IMG/VR virus record: IMGVR_UViG_3300030114_000010
Span: 1 to 60,650 of that record
Reading direction: 5' to 3' (one strand)
From: a virus
Length of the DNA stretch: 60,650 bases
A program made the position numbers and the translations under genes. Under the pieces are notes generated by a model, which did not search any database, had not been told where the DNA came from, and worked only from the letters and a program-made list of their open reading frames with translations. Shown here in pieces: positions 34,279 through 42,016 of this stretch. Every line of letters begins with the position of its first letter. Within the stretch, counting starts at the first letter, position 1.

Positions 34279-36625
34279 TTAACATTTCTCCCTTCTTTGT
34301 CTTGTTTATTTTATTTGTAGCTTTTTCGATACCTTTTCCTATACCTGCAAATATTAATCCATCAGCTAGAAATCCTGGGATTGATCCTGCAAGTTGACCT
34401 TTTTTCGAATTGTTAAAAATAACATCACCTAGCATTGAATCTCCAATATCTCTAATGAAATTGCTTGCTTGCTTTTCAATTTCTATTTTAAAGCAAGAAC
34501 TTGCAGTTTTCAAGTACTCGTCCATATCTTGATATTTTAAATTTCCCTCAAGAAGTATATTCTCAGCAGTATCTTCATTTCCGACACCAATTAGTACAGA
34601 GGCATATTTTATAATCGATATGTCTTTTTTTGAATAACCATTATCTTCCATAGCGCTATCGATGCTAGCATTTTTAAAAATATTATCATCGAAATCATCA
34701 GCTTGTTTTGGAATTTTTTTAGAAATATCTTTAATTAACTTTCCTGCTCCTTTCGAACCTTTATTTATTGCTTTTATTCCTGCAGGTGTAACCATAGAAT
34801 ACAGGAATGCTGCATTTGTAGGGTTTTCAGCTATATACCTATTAAATGATGATGTCTGGTCTCCATTGTTTATTCTGCTTCTTTGGAGTGCTGAATAAGA
34901 AAGTGTTAGTGGTATTCCAGCCATCAATGCTTTCATTGTACTTAACTTTGCAGTTTTTTCAAATCCAAAAGTATTATCATCTAAATAGTTTGCTATTTTC
35001 ATTATACCATCATTTAACTCTCCGTTATTAGCTCTTTTAATTCTATCGTTTTGATATGCAGAATTAATCATTGCTGACATAATAGCTGGAACAGTAAGGT
35101 CAGAGGCTTCTTCACTTGCTGCTTTAGTTAATATATTTGGTAGGAAATGATTTCTATTATTTTTTGGCTCTATTTCTCCTCTTGAAATCTTATCTAATCT
35201 AGGATATGCAAACTTTCTATGATTACTTCTAGATTCTAATAAGTGAGATACTATGCCATCCATGATGTCGTGGTTAAGGAAGTCACCATTGAAGCTTGTC
35301 TCTTGAGGTCTTGTTTTCATAATTACAAGTTTTATTTTAGCTGCTGGATGATTATTAAACATTCCATATCCACTAGAATCACATTCACTTTTAATAGCAT
35401 TTATCACATTCATAACATGACCTATTCCCATGTCCATGCCTAAATTTTCAGTTATAGAATTATTATTACTAATAATAGATTTATCACCCAAACTACATGG
35501 AATCTGTCTTAAATCGTGACAATCCATATTCATGACTTCGAAAAAGATATCATGAATTTCGAGTGGAGATAATTCTATAGCTGCAAAATCTAAAACTTTT
35601 AAAAATTGACTGAATACTTTTTCTGGAGGAACTTTATTCATCTGAGACAATTCTCTCAATTTCATTCCAATATCTTGGCATTTAGCTTTATCCCAATATT
35701 CCGAGTAATTTAACTTCAATACATCGACTATATTTTCTAACATATTTAATCCATCTCTCGAAACTTCATCACAAGCATTAGCTAATGCCTTATCTCTTAT
35801 TTTGGTTTTTACTTTATCAACATCTTTAGGTGTTGATTTTTTATCCTCTTTAAAAGAAGAAGCTATCACTTCCATATTTAATTCTTCATAAGGTTTTTCT
35901 GTTGCAACTTTAAATATATCCTCAATCTCAAGACTATCAATCATACTTGCTGTTTTCTCTAAACCTTTTCCTGATACAAATGCAACTTTACTTCCCTCGA
36001 TAATTAGACCTTCAACTTTTGCAGTTCTTTCTGCTCCATTTAATACTGCAGATATATCGTGGAATTTAGGTCCTATATTGATTTCATAAACTTTCTTTCC
36101 ATTGTCCATGACTTTACCTTTCATGGTCTTTAAATGCTCACAGTAATCAAATCTAGTTTTTGCAGCTTTACCACAATAAGAACATACTACATGGTCTACT
36201 CTGCACCCCATAGATACATCGGTCATAAATCCTTTTTCGAAACCTCTAACTATTGATGGCGCTATTCTTCTATCTATCCTTATTAATAAATAGACAGACT
36301 TCATTTTATCTGACCAATCCGCCGTTAGTACATCACCTATGGCTTTTTCTATTAATTTATTTTCGTGATTTTTAAATGTGTGAGCAGATAAGAATGTTTT
36401 ATATCCTTTTAATAATTCTGTTTCAGGAAAATAATCATCATTCTTGTTACTGCCCCAATACTCTCCAGCACTAACTGCTTTAACCTTAAGATATAAGTAA
36501 TCAGGATCATAGGTAAAACCATCTGGTAATTTTACTGAGGCTGTTTTAATTAAGTCATTATCAATGACTTCAAAATCATTATTTTTAAAATCAATTAAAA
36601 ATGTTGTGTGTTTGTTAAAAGACAT
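34268..36625 (-). CDS. Prohead protease fused to a long C-terminal region
   Basis: 785 residues, ATG after AGAGGAGAG. Residues about 40-200 follow the HK97-type (S78-like) prohead protease layout. A His-containing loop (HTFKNHENK, H82/H87) precedes AIGDVLTADW, then strands lead to TDVSMGC with the candidate Ser138 ('S-x-G' nucleophile motif). A zinc-like set C148, C151, C162, H164 follows (CSYCGKAAKTRFDYCEH), then KFHDISAVLNGAERTAK. Usual proteases are 180-250 residues; the extra ~550 here have helices, a hydrophobic stretch (LIFAGIGKG) and many K-x-A sites. It would cleave head proteins. First gene of the long minus operon, next to the putative control region. Confidence 0.7.
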   Translation of the reverse strand: MSFNKHTTFLIDFKNNDFEVIDNDLIKTASVKLPDGFTYDPDYLYLKVKAVSAGEYWGSNKNDDYFPETELLKGYKTFLSAHTFKNHENKLIEKAIGDVLTADWSDKMKSVYLLIRIDRRIAPSIVRGFEKGFMTDVSMGCRVDHVVCSYCGKAAKTRFDYCEHLKTMKGKVMDNGKKVYEINIGPKFHDISAVLNGAERTAKVEGLIIEGSKVAFVSGKGLEKTASMIDSLEIEDIFKVATEKPYEELNMEVIASSFKEDKKSTPKDVDKVKTKIRDKALANACDEVSRDGLNMLENIVDVLKLNYSEYWDKAKCQDIGMKLRELSQMNKVPPEKVFSQFLKVLDFAAIELSPLEIHDIFFEVMNMDCHDLRQIPCSLGDKSIISNNNSITENLGMDMGIGHVMNVINAIKSECDSSGYGMFNNHPAAKIKLVIMKTRPQETSFNGDFLNHDIMDGIVSHLLESRSNHRKFAYPRLDKISRGEIEPKNNRNHFLPNILTKAASEEASDLTVPAIMSAMINSAYQNDRIKRANNGELNDGIMKIANYLDDNTFGFEKTAKLSTMKALMAGIPLTLSYSALQRSRINNGDQTSSFNRYIAENPTNAAFLYSMVTPAGIKAINKGSKGAGKLIKDISKKIPKQADDFDDNIFKNASIDSAMEDNGYSKKDISIIKYASVLIGVGNEDTAENILLEGNLKYQDMDEYLKTASSCFKIEIEKQASNFIRDIGDSMLGDVIFNNSKKGQLAGSIPGFLADGLIFAGIGKGIEKATNKINKTKKGEMLNVK

Positions 36626-37223
36626 ATTGATATCTCTCCTCTCTTTTAATTACTGATTAAAGTATAGCATTAATAAAATGGAACGACAATCTTCATGTTA
36701 TTCCTATTAGTGGACACTTTTAAAATAGAAGTGTCCACTTTTTAAAAAAAGTGTCCATGCTTTTTTCCCGCAGGTAAGCCGAAAAAATAAAAATGGACAA
36801 ATGGGAATAAAAGGGTGTCCATGCTTTTTCCTTTCACCAAGAGCAGAACTATTAAAAATGATGATTTTGGACACTTTTGGTTAGGGGTATCCCCCTCTCT
36901 TTAAAATTTTTAAAAGAAATTATCAAAATAAGATAGAAATTAAGAGGAAATAGGTGAATTAAAAAAATACCCCTATATACTTTATCTTAAACTGTCCTAT
37001 TATATATATAATAATAATATATATTATATATATATGAACCTATAGTAAGTGTCCATGAGGGTTTAGTAAAATAGATATATCCATTTTATTCCATTGATGG
37101 TGGACACTTGCAGGACATTTGGGGACATTAGAAAATATTCATTATTTTTATTTCCTTTACCTAAGCCAAATCAATATAGGAAAATGGACACTTACAAAAT
37201 TTGTAAGTGTCCATTTTATTTTA
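36626..37223. promoter_or_regulatory. Intergenic control region with clustered AAGTGTCCA elements (candidate origin/operator)
   Basis: Non-coding stretch between divergent units. Exact copies of AAGTGTCCA or its complement begin at 36711(-), 36729(+), 36749(+), 36868(-), 37047(+), 37101(-), 37185(-) and 37205(+), with a looser copy at 36813. Two pairs form hairpins (36710-36738; 37181-37217, an 18-bp stem). GTGTCCATGCTTTTT occurs twice (36751, 36815). TAGGGGTAT (36882) is mirrored by ATACCCCTA (36967). 36998-37035 is a 38-bp A/T-only tract. Iterons, an unwinding-type tract and divergent genes suggest an origin or a multi-site operator. On the minus strand, ATGCTATACTTTAAT near 36657-36672 may be the late promoter. 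Confidence 0.65.
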
Positions 37224-37256
37224 TAAATGCTAATTTTTGTAGTATAAGATATTAAA
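37224..37256 (+). promoter_or_regulatory. Phage-type promoter element, copy 1
   Basis: TAAATGC, six variable bases, then TTGTAGTATAAGATATTAAA, 24 bases before the ATG at 37280. The same 33-bp layout recurs at 38542-38574 with only a few differences confined mostly to the six-base spacer. It is not a standard -35/-10 pair. It is a candidate recognition site for the phage's own polymerase or sigma-like factor. Confidence 0.65.
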
Positions 37257-37279
37257 TAAAAAGAAAGGTGATGGTAATT

Positions 37280-37651
37280 ATGAATACAAAAATGAAATTA
37301 GGTTTAGGAATTGGAGCAATAGCAACAACAATAACAGGAGTAGTAGCAAGCAAAATTATTACAAGTAAAAGCAAAAAGAAAATTGAGGAAGGAGAATTTG
37401 ATGAAGATCAAGAAAAGAAATTCAAGATTAAAAGTAGAATATTCGAAGGAATAGGAATAGCAGGAGTAATAGCAGGAGTAGCAACATTAGGAACAATATT
37501 AATGGATAGTAACAATAAAAATGAAGATGAAAATGACGTGGAAGAAATAGAATACAACAATGAAGTGGAAGAAATAGAAATCAATGAAAATGAAATAGAT
37601 AATGAAAAATTGGAAAATGAAATAAATAATGAAATAAAAGAAAATGAATAA
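37280..37651 (+). CDS. Small membrane protein with two hydrophobic helices and an acidic tail
   Basis: 123 residues from the ATG at 37280 (AAAGGTG about ten bases upstream; the earlier GTG and ATG overlap the RBS). Helix 1 is at about residues 5-24 (LGLGIGAIATTITGVVASKII), a Lys/Glu-rich loop follows, helix 2 at about 52-73 (IGIAGVIAGVATLGTILM), then a 45-residue Glu/Asn tail. Two helices with charged ends recall holin-like or membrane-remodelling proteins, but being first gene of the plus-strand (probably early/middle) unit argues against a simple holin. Function unknown. Confidence 0.6.
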   Translation: MNTKMKLGLGIGAIATTITGVVASKIITSKSKKKIEEGEFDEDQEKKFKIKSRIFEGIGIAGVIAGVATLGTILMDSNNKNEDENDVEEIEYNNEVEEIEINENEIDNEKLENEINNEIKENE

Positions 37652-37652
37652 T

Positions 37653-37681
37653 AAAAAAGGTGGGGAGACTCACCATTTTTT
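37653..37681 (+). terminator. GNRA-loop terminator
   Basis: Stem GGTGGG with CTCACC (one G-T pair), loop GAGA, then A and six T. Ends the unit of the small membrane protein; a new gene starts at 37741. Confidence 0.8.
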
Positions 37682-37740
37682 ATTGTCAGAATTTTGTTTT
37701 AGCATTAGAATAAGAATGAATAATATATGGAGGTAATGTA

Positions 37741-38544
37741 ATGAACGAAAATTTAGAAAATGAAAAGATATTAGCATTAGAAAGTAAGGATTTGAATTCT
37801 CATAATCCAGGATATAATGTTGAAAGGAAATCACTAGATAAGATGAATAATAGCATGGCGAACATATCGCATCTACCTAAAAATCAGATCAAAGAAAATA
37901 ATGGAATTAAAACCAAAATAAGAACAAGAAAAGAAGCTCGTATTATTTGGCAAACTTTTCTTAAAAAATATGCAGTAGATTTTGAGGCATATATGGGATA
38001 TGGAATCAATGAAATCAAGAAGATAGGTTGGAGAGAATTTATTGATTTTATGGATTGGAGAGAAAAGGAAGATATTCCTAGATACAGAACGGACAGAGTA
38101 AAAGTTATTCCATGTCAGCATTGTGGAAATCACTTCACTACATTCCAAATAGATTTTGGTTTATGTAATCAATGTAAAAAAATATATAATTTAAAGCATT
38201 TTGGAGAAGTATGTCAGTATAGTGACCAAGTGGATGCTGGTTCAAGTGGTGCTTTAGTAATAGCCTTTGCATATATGGATGAATTCAGAAAGATGTACAG
38301 GAACGATTTACCGCTAAAAGAGAAGATTGAAATGGCCGGACAGCTAGATGATTTTAGTGGACTATATACATTAAAATTATTAGAGAGTATTATTAGTGAA
38401 AATAAGGCAGATGAGTTTTTAAAAATAACAGATGAAACCCTTATAACTCAAAAAGCGATAAATAAATATGAGTCTATAAAAACTATTCTTTTATCTTATG
38501 ATTCTAATGAATTAAAGTTAAAAAGATTAAAAGATATTTTTTAA
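37741..38544 (+). CDS. Zinc-ribbon protein of unknown function
   Basis: 267 residues, ATG eight bases after GGAGG. A four-Cys zinc ribbon C125-x2-C128 ... C142-x2-C145 (PCQHCGNHFTTFQIDFGLCNQC) sits mid-protein, preceded by a basic and aromatic segment (RTRKEARIIWQTFLKKY, WREFIDFMDWREKE). The C-terminal third is helical. The layout suggests a nucleic-acid or protein-contact role in early phage gene control, but no known family is recognised. The stop overlaps the next promoter element. Confidence 0.6.
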   Translation: MNENLENEKILALESKDLNSHNPGYNVERKSLDKMNNSMANISHLPKNQIKENNGIKTKIRTRKEARIIWQTFLKKYAVDFEAYMGYGINEIKKIGWREFIDFMDWREKEDIPRYRTDRVKVIPCQHCGNHFTTFQIDFGLCNQCKKIYNLKHFGEVCQYSDQVDAGSSGALVIAFAYMDEFRKMYRNDLPLKEKIEMAGQLDDFSGLYTLKLLESIISENKADEFLKITDETLITQKAINKYESIKTILLSYDSNELKLKRLKDIF

Positions 38545-38574
38545 ATGCCTATATTTGTAGTATAAGATATTAAA
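38542..38574 (+). promoter_or_regulatory. Phage-type promoter element, copy 2
   Basis: TAAATGC, spacer CTATAT, TTGTAGTATAAGATATTAAA: same length and spacing as at 37224. The end of the element forms the first bases of the adjacent hairpin (38568-38603), so a transcript starting here would carry a 5' hairpin. Confidence 0.65.
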
Positions 38575-38610
38575 GGAGAAACATTAATGTTTCTCCTTTA
38601 ATAATTTTTT
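38568..38610 (+). terminator. 36-bp palindrome plus T6 directly after promoter copy 2
   Basis: ATTAAAGGAGAAACATTA and its exact complement, followed by A and TTTTTT, then the RBS AGGAGG of the next gene. It is a terminator by form. It could stop transcription from upstream while the promoter refires, act as an attenuator, or become a 5' stabilising hairpin. Confidence 0.7.
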
Positions 38611-38624
38611 AGGAGGAATTAATT

Positions 38625-39056
38625 ATGTCGAAGTCAATCAAGGTAAGCGAAAAACATGGAGTTAATCCCACAATACCACTTTGTTTTTATTGTGGTGGAC
38701 ACAAAGAAGAAATTGTACTTATGGGAAAATTAAAAGATGATGCTGAAGCACCTAAGAATTTATTACTTGATTATGAACCTTGTGATAAATGTAAGGAGCA
38801 ATTTAAACAAGGCTTTTTGGTTACGGAAGTTTCTAGTGAACCTACAATTGAAAATCAACCACCGATTACTAAGGGGCATTATCCAACAGGAAAGCTTTTA
38901 CTTATTAAAAAAGAATCAGCAAAAGATATTTTCGGTAAAGACAAGGAATGGGAAAGTATGGAGAGAAGGAGTGCTGTTCTTCTAGATAAAGAAATCTTTG
39001 AACACATATTTGGAGATGCATTAAGAGAACAGCAAAAAGAAGTACAGGCACAATAA
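38625..39056 (+). CDS. Zinc-ribbon hypothetical protein
   Basis: 143 residues, ATG eight bases after AGGAGG. Two Cys pairs, C20-x2-C23 (CFYCGGHKEE) and C53-x2-C56 (CDKCKEQF), make a probable zinc ribbon around a Leu-rich strand. The C-terminal half (GKLLLIKKESAKDIFG ... LLDKEIFEHIFG) resembles conserved hypothetical proteins found in many Bacillota phages. It has its own promoter-like element and leader hairpin, suggesting high expression. Function unknown. Confidence 0.65.
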   Translation: MSKSIKVSEKHGVNPTIPLCFYCGGHKEEIVLMGKLKDDAEAPKNLLLDYEPCDKCKEQFKQGFLVTEVSSEPTIENQPPITKGHYPTGKLLLIKKESAKDIFGKDKEWESMERRSAVLLDKEIFEHIFGDALREQQKEVQAQ

Positions 39057-39089
39057 TAAATTATTTCTGTTAACGAAAGGAGATTAATA

Positions 39090-39764
39090 ATGAGAATAAT
39101 TTATGGAACCAAGGTGCTGATTGAAAAAGATTTGTTTGAAAACTGTGGTAGACCCATAAATCTCATTCAACTCGTTACAGATAATTTAGATAGTGTCTTA
39201 GAAGATTTGGATGATGTATGTTTATTCTTTATGCACAGAGGAACCTATCAATCAGCACAATTTAATTTTAGATTCATTCCATTAAATGTAATAGAACAAT
39301 ACATTCTTTATAAGAGTGTTAAATCTAATGCAGAAGATTCAATAAAAAACATGGCCACGAATTCAACTCGAAAATATTTTGATCAGATGATTGAAATTGC
39401 AAAAGATAGATTGGATTCTTTAATTAAAGAATATACAGATCTAGAACTTAGAAAATTAGAGTATGAAACTTGCATGACTTTTATCTTTGATAAAAATGAT
39501 AAGCTTAAGGATATCTGTCTAGCCATTCCAGAATTAGTGGTATCAAAAATCAATACACTTACAGAGTATACTTGTACGAAATGTGGAGCAACTAAAAAGA
39601 CTGATATATTGCCCGAAGATATGTATTATAGAATTCATGATGGGCAAGTAATATATTACTGCAATAATTGTGTTAGTGATTATCCTGATGCAGTTCATGT
39701 TGGTGATATCTATGGAAAAGAAATCAAAAGTGCTTTACAAAAGGAAAAAATATATATAAAATAA
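39090..39764 (+). CDS. Hypothetical protein with C-terminal zinc ribbon
   Basis: 224 residues, ATG after AAAGGAG. The N-terminal 150 residues are helical with acidic patches (LDSVLEDLDDVCLFFMHRG). A zinc ribbon lies near the end: C162-x2-C165 ... C191-x2-C194 (YTCTKCGATKK ... VIYYCNNC). It is co-directional with the preceding Zn-ribbon gene and 33 bases apart. No family recognised; a replication or transcription accessory role is plausible only from context. Confidence 0.6.
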   Translation: MRIIYGTKVLIEKDLFENCGRPINLIQLVTDNLDSVLEDLDDVCLFFMHRGTYQSAQFNFRFIPLNVIEQYILYKSVKSNAEDSIKNMATNSTRKYFDQMIEIAKDRLDSLIKEYTDLELRKLEYETCMTFIFDKNDKLKDICLAIPELVVSKINTLTEYTCTKCGATKKTDILPEDMYYRIHDGQVIYYCNNCVSDYPDAVHVGDIYGKEIKSALQKEKIYIK

Positions 39765-39788
39765 AAAATGTTATCAAAAAAATAAATT

Positions 39789-39841
39789 CATATAAGGTAT
39801 TAAACGAGGGAAATTAATCTTCGTTTAAAATAAATTTTTTT
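39789..39841 (+). promoter_or_regulatory. Variant promoter element with leader hairpin and T-tract
   Basis: CATATAAGGTATTAAA (39789-39804) differs from the core AGTATAAGATATTAAA at few positions. TTAAACGA (39800-39807) pairs with TCGTTTAA (39821-39828), followed by T7 and then AGGAGG of the HU-like gene. The order element - hairpin - T-tract - RBS is the same as at 38542-38620. Confidence 0.5.
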
Positions 39842-39855
39842 AGGAGGAATAAAAA

Positions 39856-40224
39856 ATGAAAACACAACCAGAATTTTTAGAATCAGTAATGGAAAAGGTA
39901 AAAGCGCAAGGTGTGGAATTAAGTGAAGCTGTAGTAAAGAAAGTACTTAAGGCAGCAGATGAAACAAGAGTAGAGGATCTTGTAGAAACAGGAAAAACAA
40001 AACTTACTGATATTGGTACTTTAGAAACAAGATATAGAGCTGCAAGACCAGGAGTTAATCCAAGAACAAAAGAAGAAATTACAGTTCCTGAAGCATTAAC
40101 AGTAGGATTATCAGTTAGTTCTATAATCAAAAAGGAAATAGAAGAGAAAGTTGATATCGTTCCTTATAGAGAAGCAGCAGAAGCTAAGAAAGCAGCAGCA
40201 GAAGCTAAGAAAGCAGCAAAATAA
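39856..40224 (+). CDS. HU/IHF-like histone-like DNA-binding protein
   Basis: 122 residues, ATG after AGGAGG. Residues about 5-45 are the helical dimerisation part. The signature region IGTLETRYRAARPGVNPRTK, followed by EEITVPEA, matches the HU beta-arm pattern 'F-G-x-F-x-x-R-x-R-x-A-R-x-G-x-N-P-x-T-x-x-x-I-x-I-P', including the intercalating Pro in 'R-x-x-N-P'. A C-terminal extension of two EAKKAA(A) repeats, Lys/Ala-rich, resembles histone H1-like tails and is not found in typical 90-residue HU. It would bend or compact phage DNA. Strong upstream signals suggest abundant expression. Confidence 0.72.
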   Translation: MKTQPEFLESVMEKVKAQGVELSEAVVKKVLKAADETRVEDLVETGKTKLTDIGTLETRYRAARPGVNPRTKEEITVPEALTVGLSVSSIIKKEIEEKVDIVPYREAAEAKKAAAEAKKAAK

Positions 40225-40280
40225 TAAAATGTTAATTATTAAAAATAAAATAAAATATAAATCAAGGGGGACAAATTAAA

Positions 40281-41123
40281 ATGGCAGATGTTAAAGGTAA
40301 AAAAGAGGAATTAGCAGTAAAAGACGCAAGCGTAGTAGTTGAAGGATTCGGTGCATTTAAAAGTCCCAACGAAGAAGTAGTTGGATTAGATGTAAATCAA
40401 TCAGATATTCAATTACCAAAATATAAATTATTACAAACAACTTCTCCAGAAGTTACTAAATGTAAAGATGGAAGTATAAAGGCTGGACAATTCTATAATA
40501 CAGTAACAGGCGAAGCTAAAGATGCTATCGATTGTATATTATTAGATCAAGGGAAATCAATGGTAAATTGGAAGAAACCTTTTAAAAGAGGAGAGGACCC
40601 ATTATGCAGAAGCTTCAATGGTAAAGTTAAAGTAGATGCTGATGGTGTTGGAGATGGTAACTGTGAAACATGCCAATACTCTTCTCAAAACCAAAAGGCT
40701 TGGAATAACTTACCTGAAGGAGAAACAAAACCAGCATGTAATATGAGTTATGTATTCCTTGCTTTAGATTGTGAAACTAGAACACCATTTAGAATCATAG
40801 CAGCAGGTGCAAGTGTAAAAACTACCAAAGGATTCATGAACAAATTAATTCCACTTAACATTGCTCCTTTTGCATGTAAGGTAACATTTGGAAGTCACCA
40901 AGAAGAAAATGATCAAGGTGTATTCTATGTATTGGATTATAATAACTTTAGACCAAACGATGATGCTATGAATCCTGATGGAAAAACTCGTAATGAAAAG
41001 GCTTATCAAGAATTAAAAACTATGAGTTTAGCGTTAAAGAAATTATTCATGACTGAAATCGTAGAAAGAGATATTATAGATGTAGAACAAGGTGCCGATG
41101 GCAAAGATGGAGAATTATTCTAA
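40281..41123 (+). CDS. Putative single-stranded DNA-binding protein (zinc-containing)
   Basis: 280 residues, ATG after AGGGGG. A beta-rich body (SDIQLPKYKLLQTTSPEVTK ... FYNTVTGEAKDAIDCILLD) carries one Cys cluster: LCRS, then CETC, then PACNMS, a probable four-Cys zinc site. It ends in an acidic tail closing with a bulky residue (GADGKDGELF), a feature of SSB proteins whose last residues bind partners. Position between HU-like and nucleotide-metabolism genes fits. No SSB family alignment is certain; alternatives are a zinc-containing recombination mediator or other OB-fold protein. Confidence 0.45.
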   Translation: MADVKGKKEELAVKDASVVVEGFGAFKSPNEEVVGLDVNQSDIQLPKYKLLQTTSPEVTKCKDGSIKAGQFYNTVTGEAKDAIDCILLDQGKSMVNWKKPFKRGEDPLCRSFNGKVKVDADGVGDGNCETCQYSSQNQKAWNNLPEGETKPACNMSYVFLALDCETRTPFRIIAAGASVKTTKGFMNKLIPLNIAPFACKVTFGSHQEENDQGVFYVLDYNNFRPNDDAMNPDGKTRNEKAYQELKTMSLALKKLFMTEIVERDIIDVEQGADGKDGELF

Positions 41124-41140
41124 AACTATAATAGATAATT

Positions 41141-41172
41141 AAATGAAAGAGCCTTTCGGCTCTTTCATTTTT
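41141..41172 (+). terminator. Terminator after the putative SSB gene
   Basis: AAATGAAAGAGCC, loop TTTC, GGCTCTTTCATTT, then TT. The 13-bp stem and trailing T-run are typical. Confidence 0.88.
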
Positions 41173-41199
41173 CATATTTTCATTTGGGAGGTAATTGTA

Positions 41200-41946
41200 T
41201 TGTTTAAGATAAGTATCGAAAAATCAAAAAATAAATATCTTGATATAGTTAAAGAAATAACTGATATAATGAATAGCGAGAAATTAAAGAATGTAGATAA
41301 AAATGGATACTACATAGTATCTTGCTTTATAAGAGATATGAACAATTTATTATGCGAAACAACAATAAAAGAGAAAGAACTTTTGAAACAAAAAGGGTTT
41401 AGCAATTCATTGGTACACAATAGAACTGTTAAGTCTGTCTTATTAAATACTGAAATATCTGAACTTGCTGATGCTGTAAAGAAAGATTTAGGTAAAGAAG
41501 CAGAAGGCTTTGAGTTAGCTGATATAGTTATGAGATGTACAAATTTTCTTTGTTCTGATGAAACTATATCTCAATACCTAAAATTAAGTATAGAAATTAA
41601 GAAAGAATTGAGCGAATTTGAGAATAAGTATTTTGCAATTTCAGTAAATACTTATTCTCAAAGCGAAAATGAATCTAAATTTGTTATGATAGAAGATATG
41701 ATGAGAGTTTGGAATGAAGTTAATACATCTTCAAAGATAATGATGTATGCTTATCATAATTCAGAAAAGAACTTCTTAAAACTATTTGTGGCAATGTGGA
41801 ATAATATCATAGAGTTAGTATCATTATGTGATGTGTATGCTGATGTATTTTTGCCAGAGAATTTGCAGTATTACGTTGAAACAAAAATGGAACAAAATTT
41901 TGGAAGACCGTTCAGATATAACATTTCCGGAAATATAGATAAGTAA
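41200..41946 (+). CDS. MazG-like nucleotide pyrophosphohydrolase
   Basis: 248 residues from a TTG at 41200 that follows GGGAGG by eight bases; the ATG at 41143 lies inside the terminator hairpin and is rejected. The stretch TEISELADAVKKDLGKEAEG, followed by FELADIVMR, matches the metal-binding E-x-x-E ... E-x-x-D motif of MazG-type all-alpha pyrophosphatases (E-I-S-E and E-L-A-D). The end KMEQNFGRPFRYN recalls the 'K-x-x-x-N-x-x-R-P-x-x-H' segment of MazG-like phage proteins. Such enzymes hydrolyse non-standard (d)NTPs or lower alarmone effects. Neighbours in dNTP metabolism fit. Usual MazG-like proteins are shorter (100-130 residues). Confidence 0.55.
   Translation: MFKISIEKSKNKYLDIVKEITDIMNSEKLKNVDKNGYYIVSCFIRDMNNLLCETTIKEKELLKQKGFSNSLVHNRTVKSVLLNTEISELADAVKKDLGKEAEGFELADIVMRCTNFLCSDETISQYLKLSIEIKKELSEFENKYFAISVNTYSQSENESKFVMIEDMMRVWNEVNTSSKIMMYAYHNSEKNFLKLFVAMWNNIIELVSLCDVYADVFLPENLQYYVETKMEQNFGRPFRYNISGNIDK
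41617..41662. repeat. Intragenic inverted repeat, 17-bp stem
   Basis: TTTGAGAATAAGTATTT (41617-41633) is perfectly complementary to 41646-41662, separated by 12 bases, inside the MazG-like gene. No T-run follows. Confidence 0.85.
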
Positions 41947-41960
41947 TTTTGCATTTCTTT

Positions 41961-41997
41961 AATAGAGCATCTATAATTATAGATGCTCTATTTTTAT
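41961..41997 (+). terminator. Terminator upstream of nrdD
   Basis: A perfect 32-bp palindrome (AATAGAGCATCTATAATTAT and complement) followed by TTTTATTTT. It separates the MazG-like gene from nrdD. Confidence 0.85.
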
Positions 41998-42016
41998 TTT
42001 GAGGGAGGAAATTTTT

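Noticed and set aside
36700-37223. CRISPR array
   Set aside because: The repeated unit is only 9 bp, occurs in both orientations and has irregular spacing; no regular spacers.
41143-41199. Upstream ATG for the MazG-like gene
   Set aside because: It is inside the terminator hairpin of the preceding gene and before the RBS GGGAGG; the TTG at 41200 is properly spaced.
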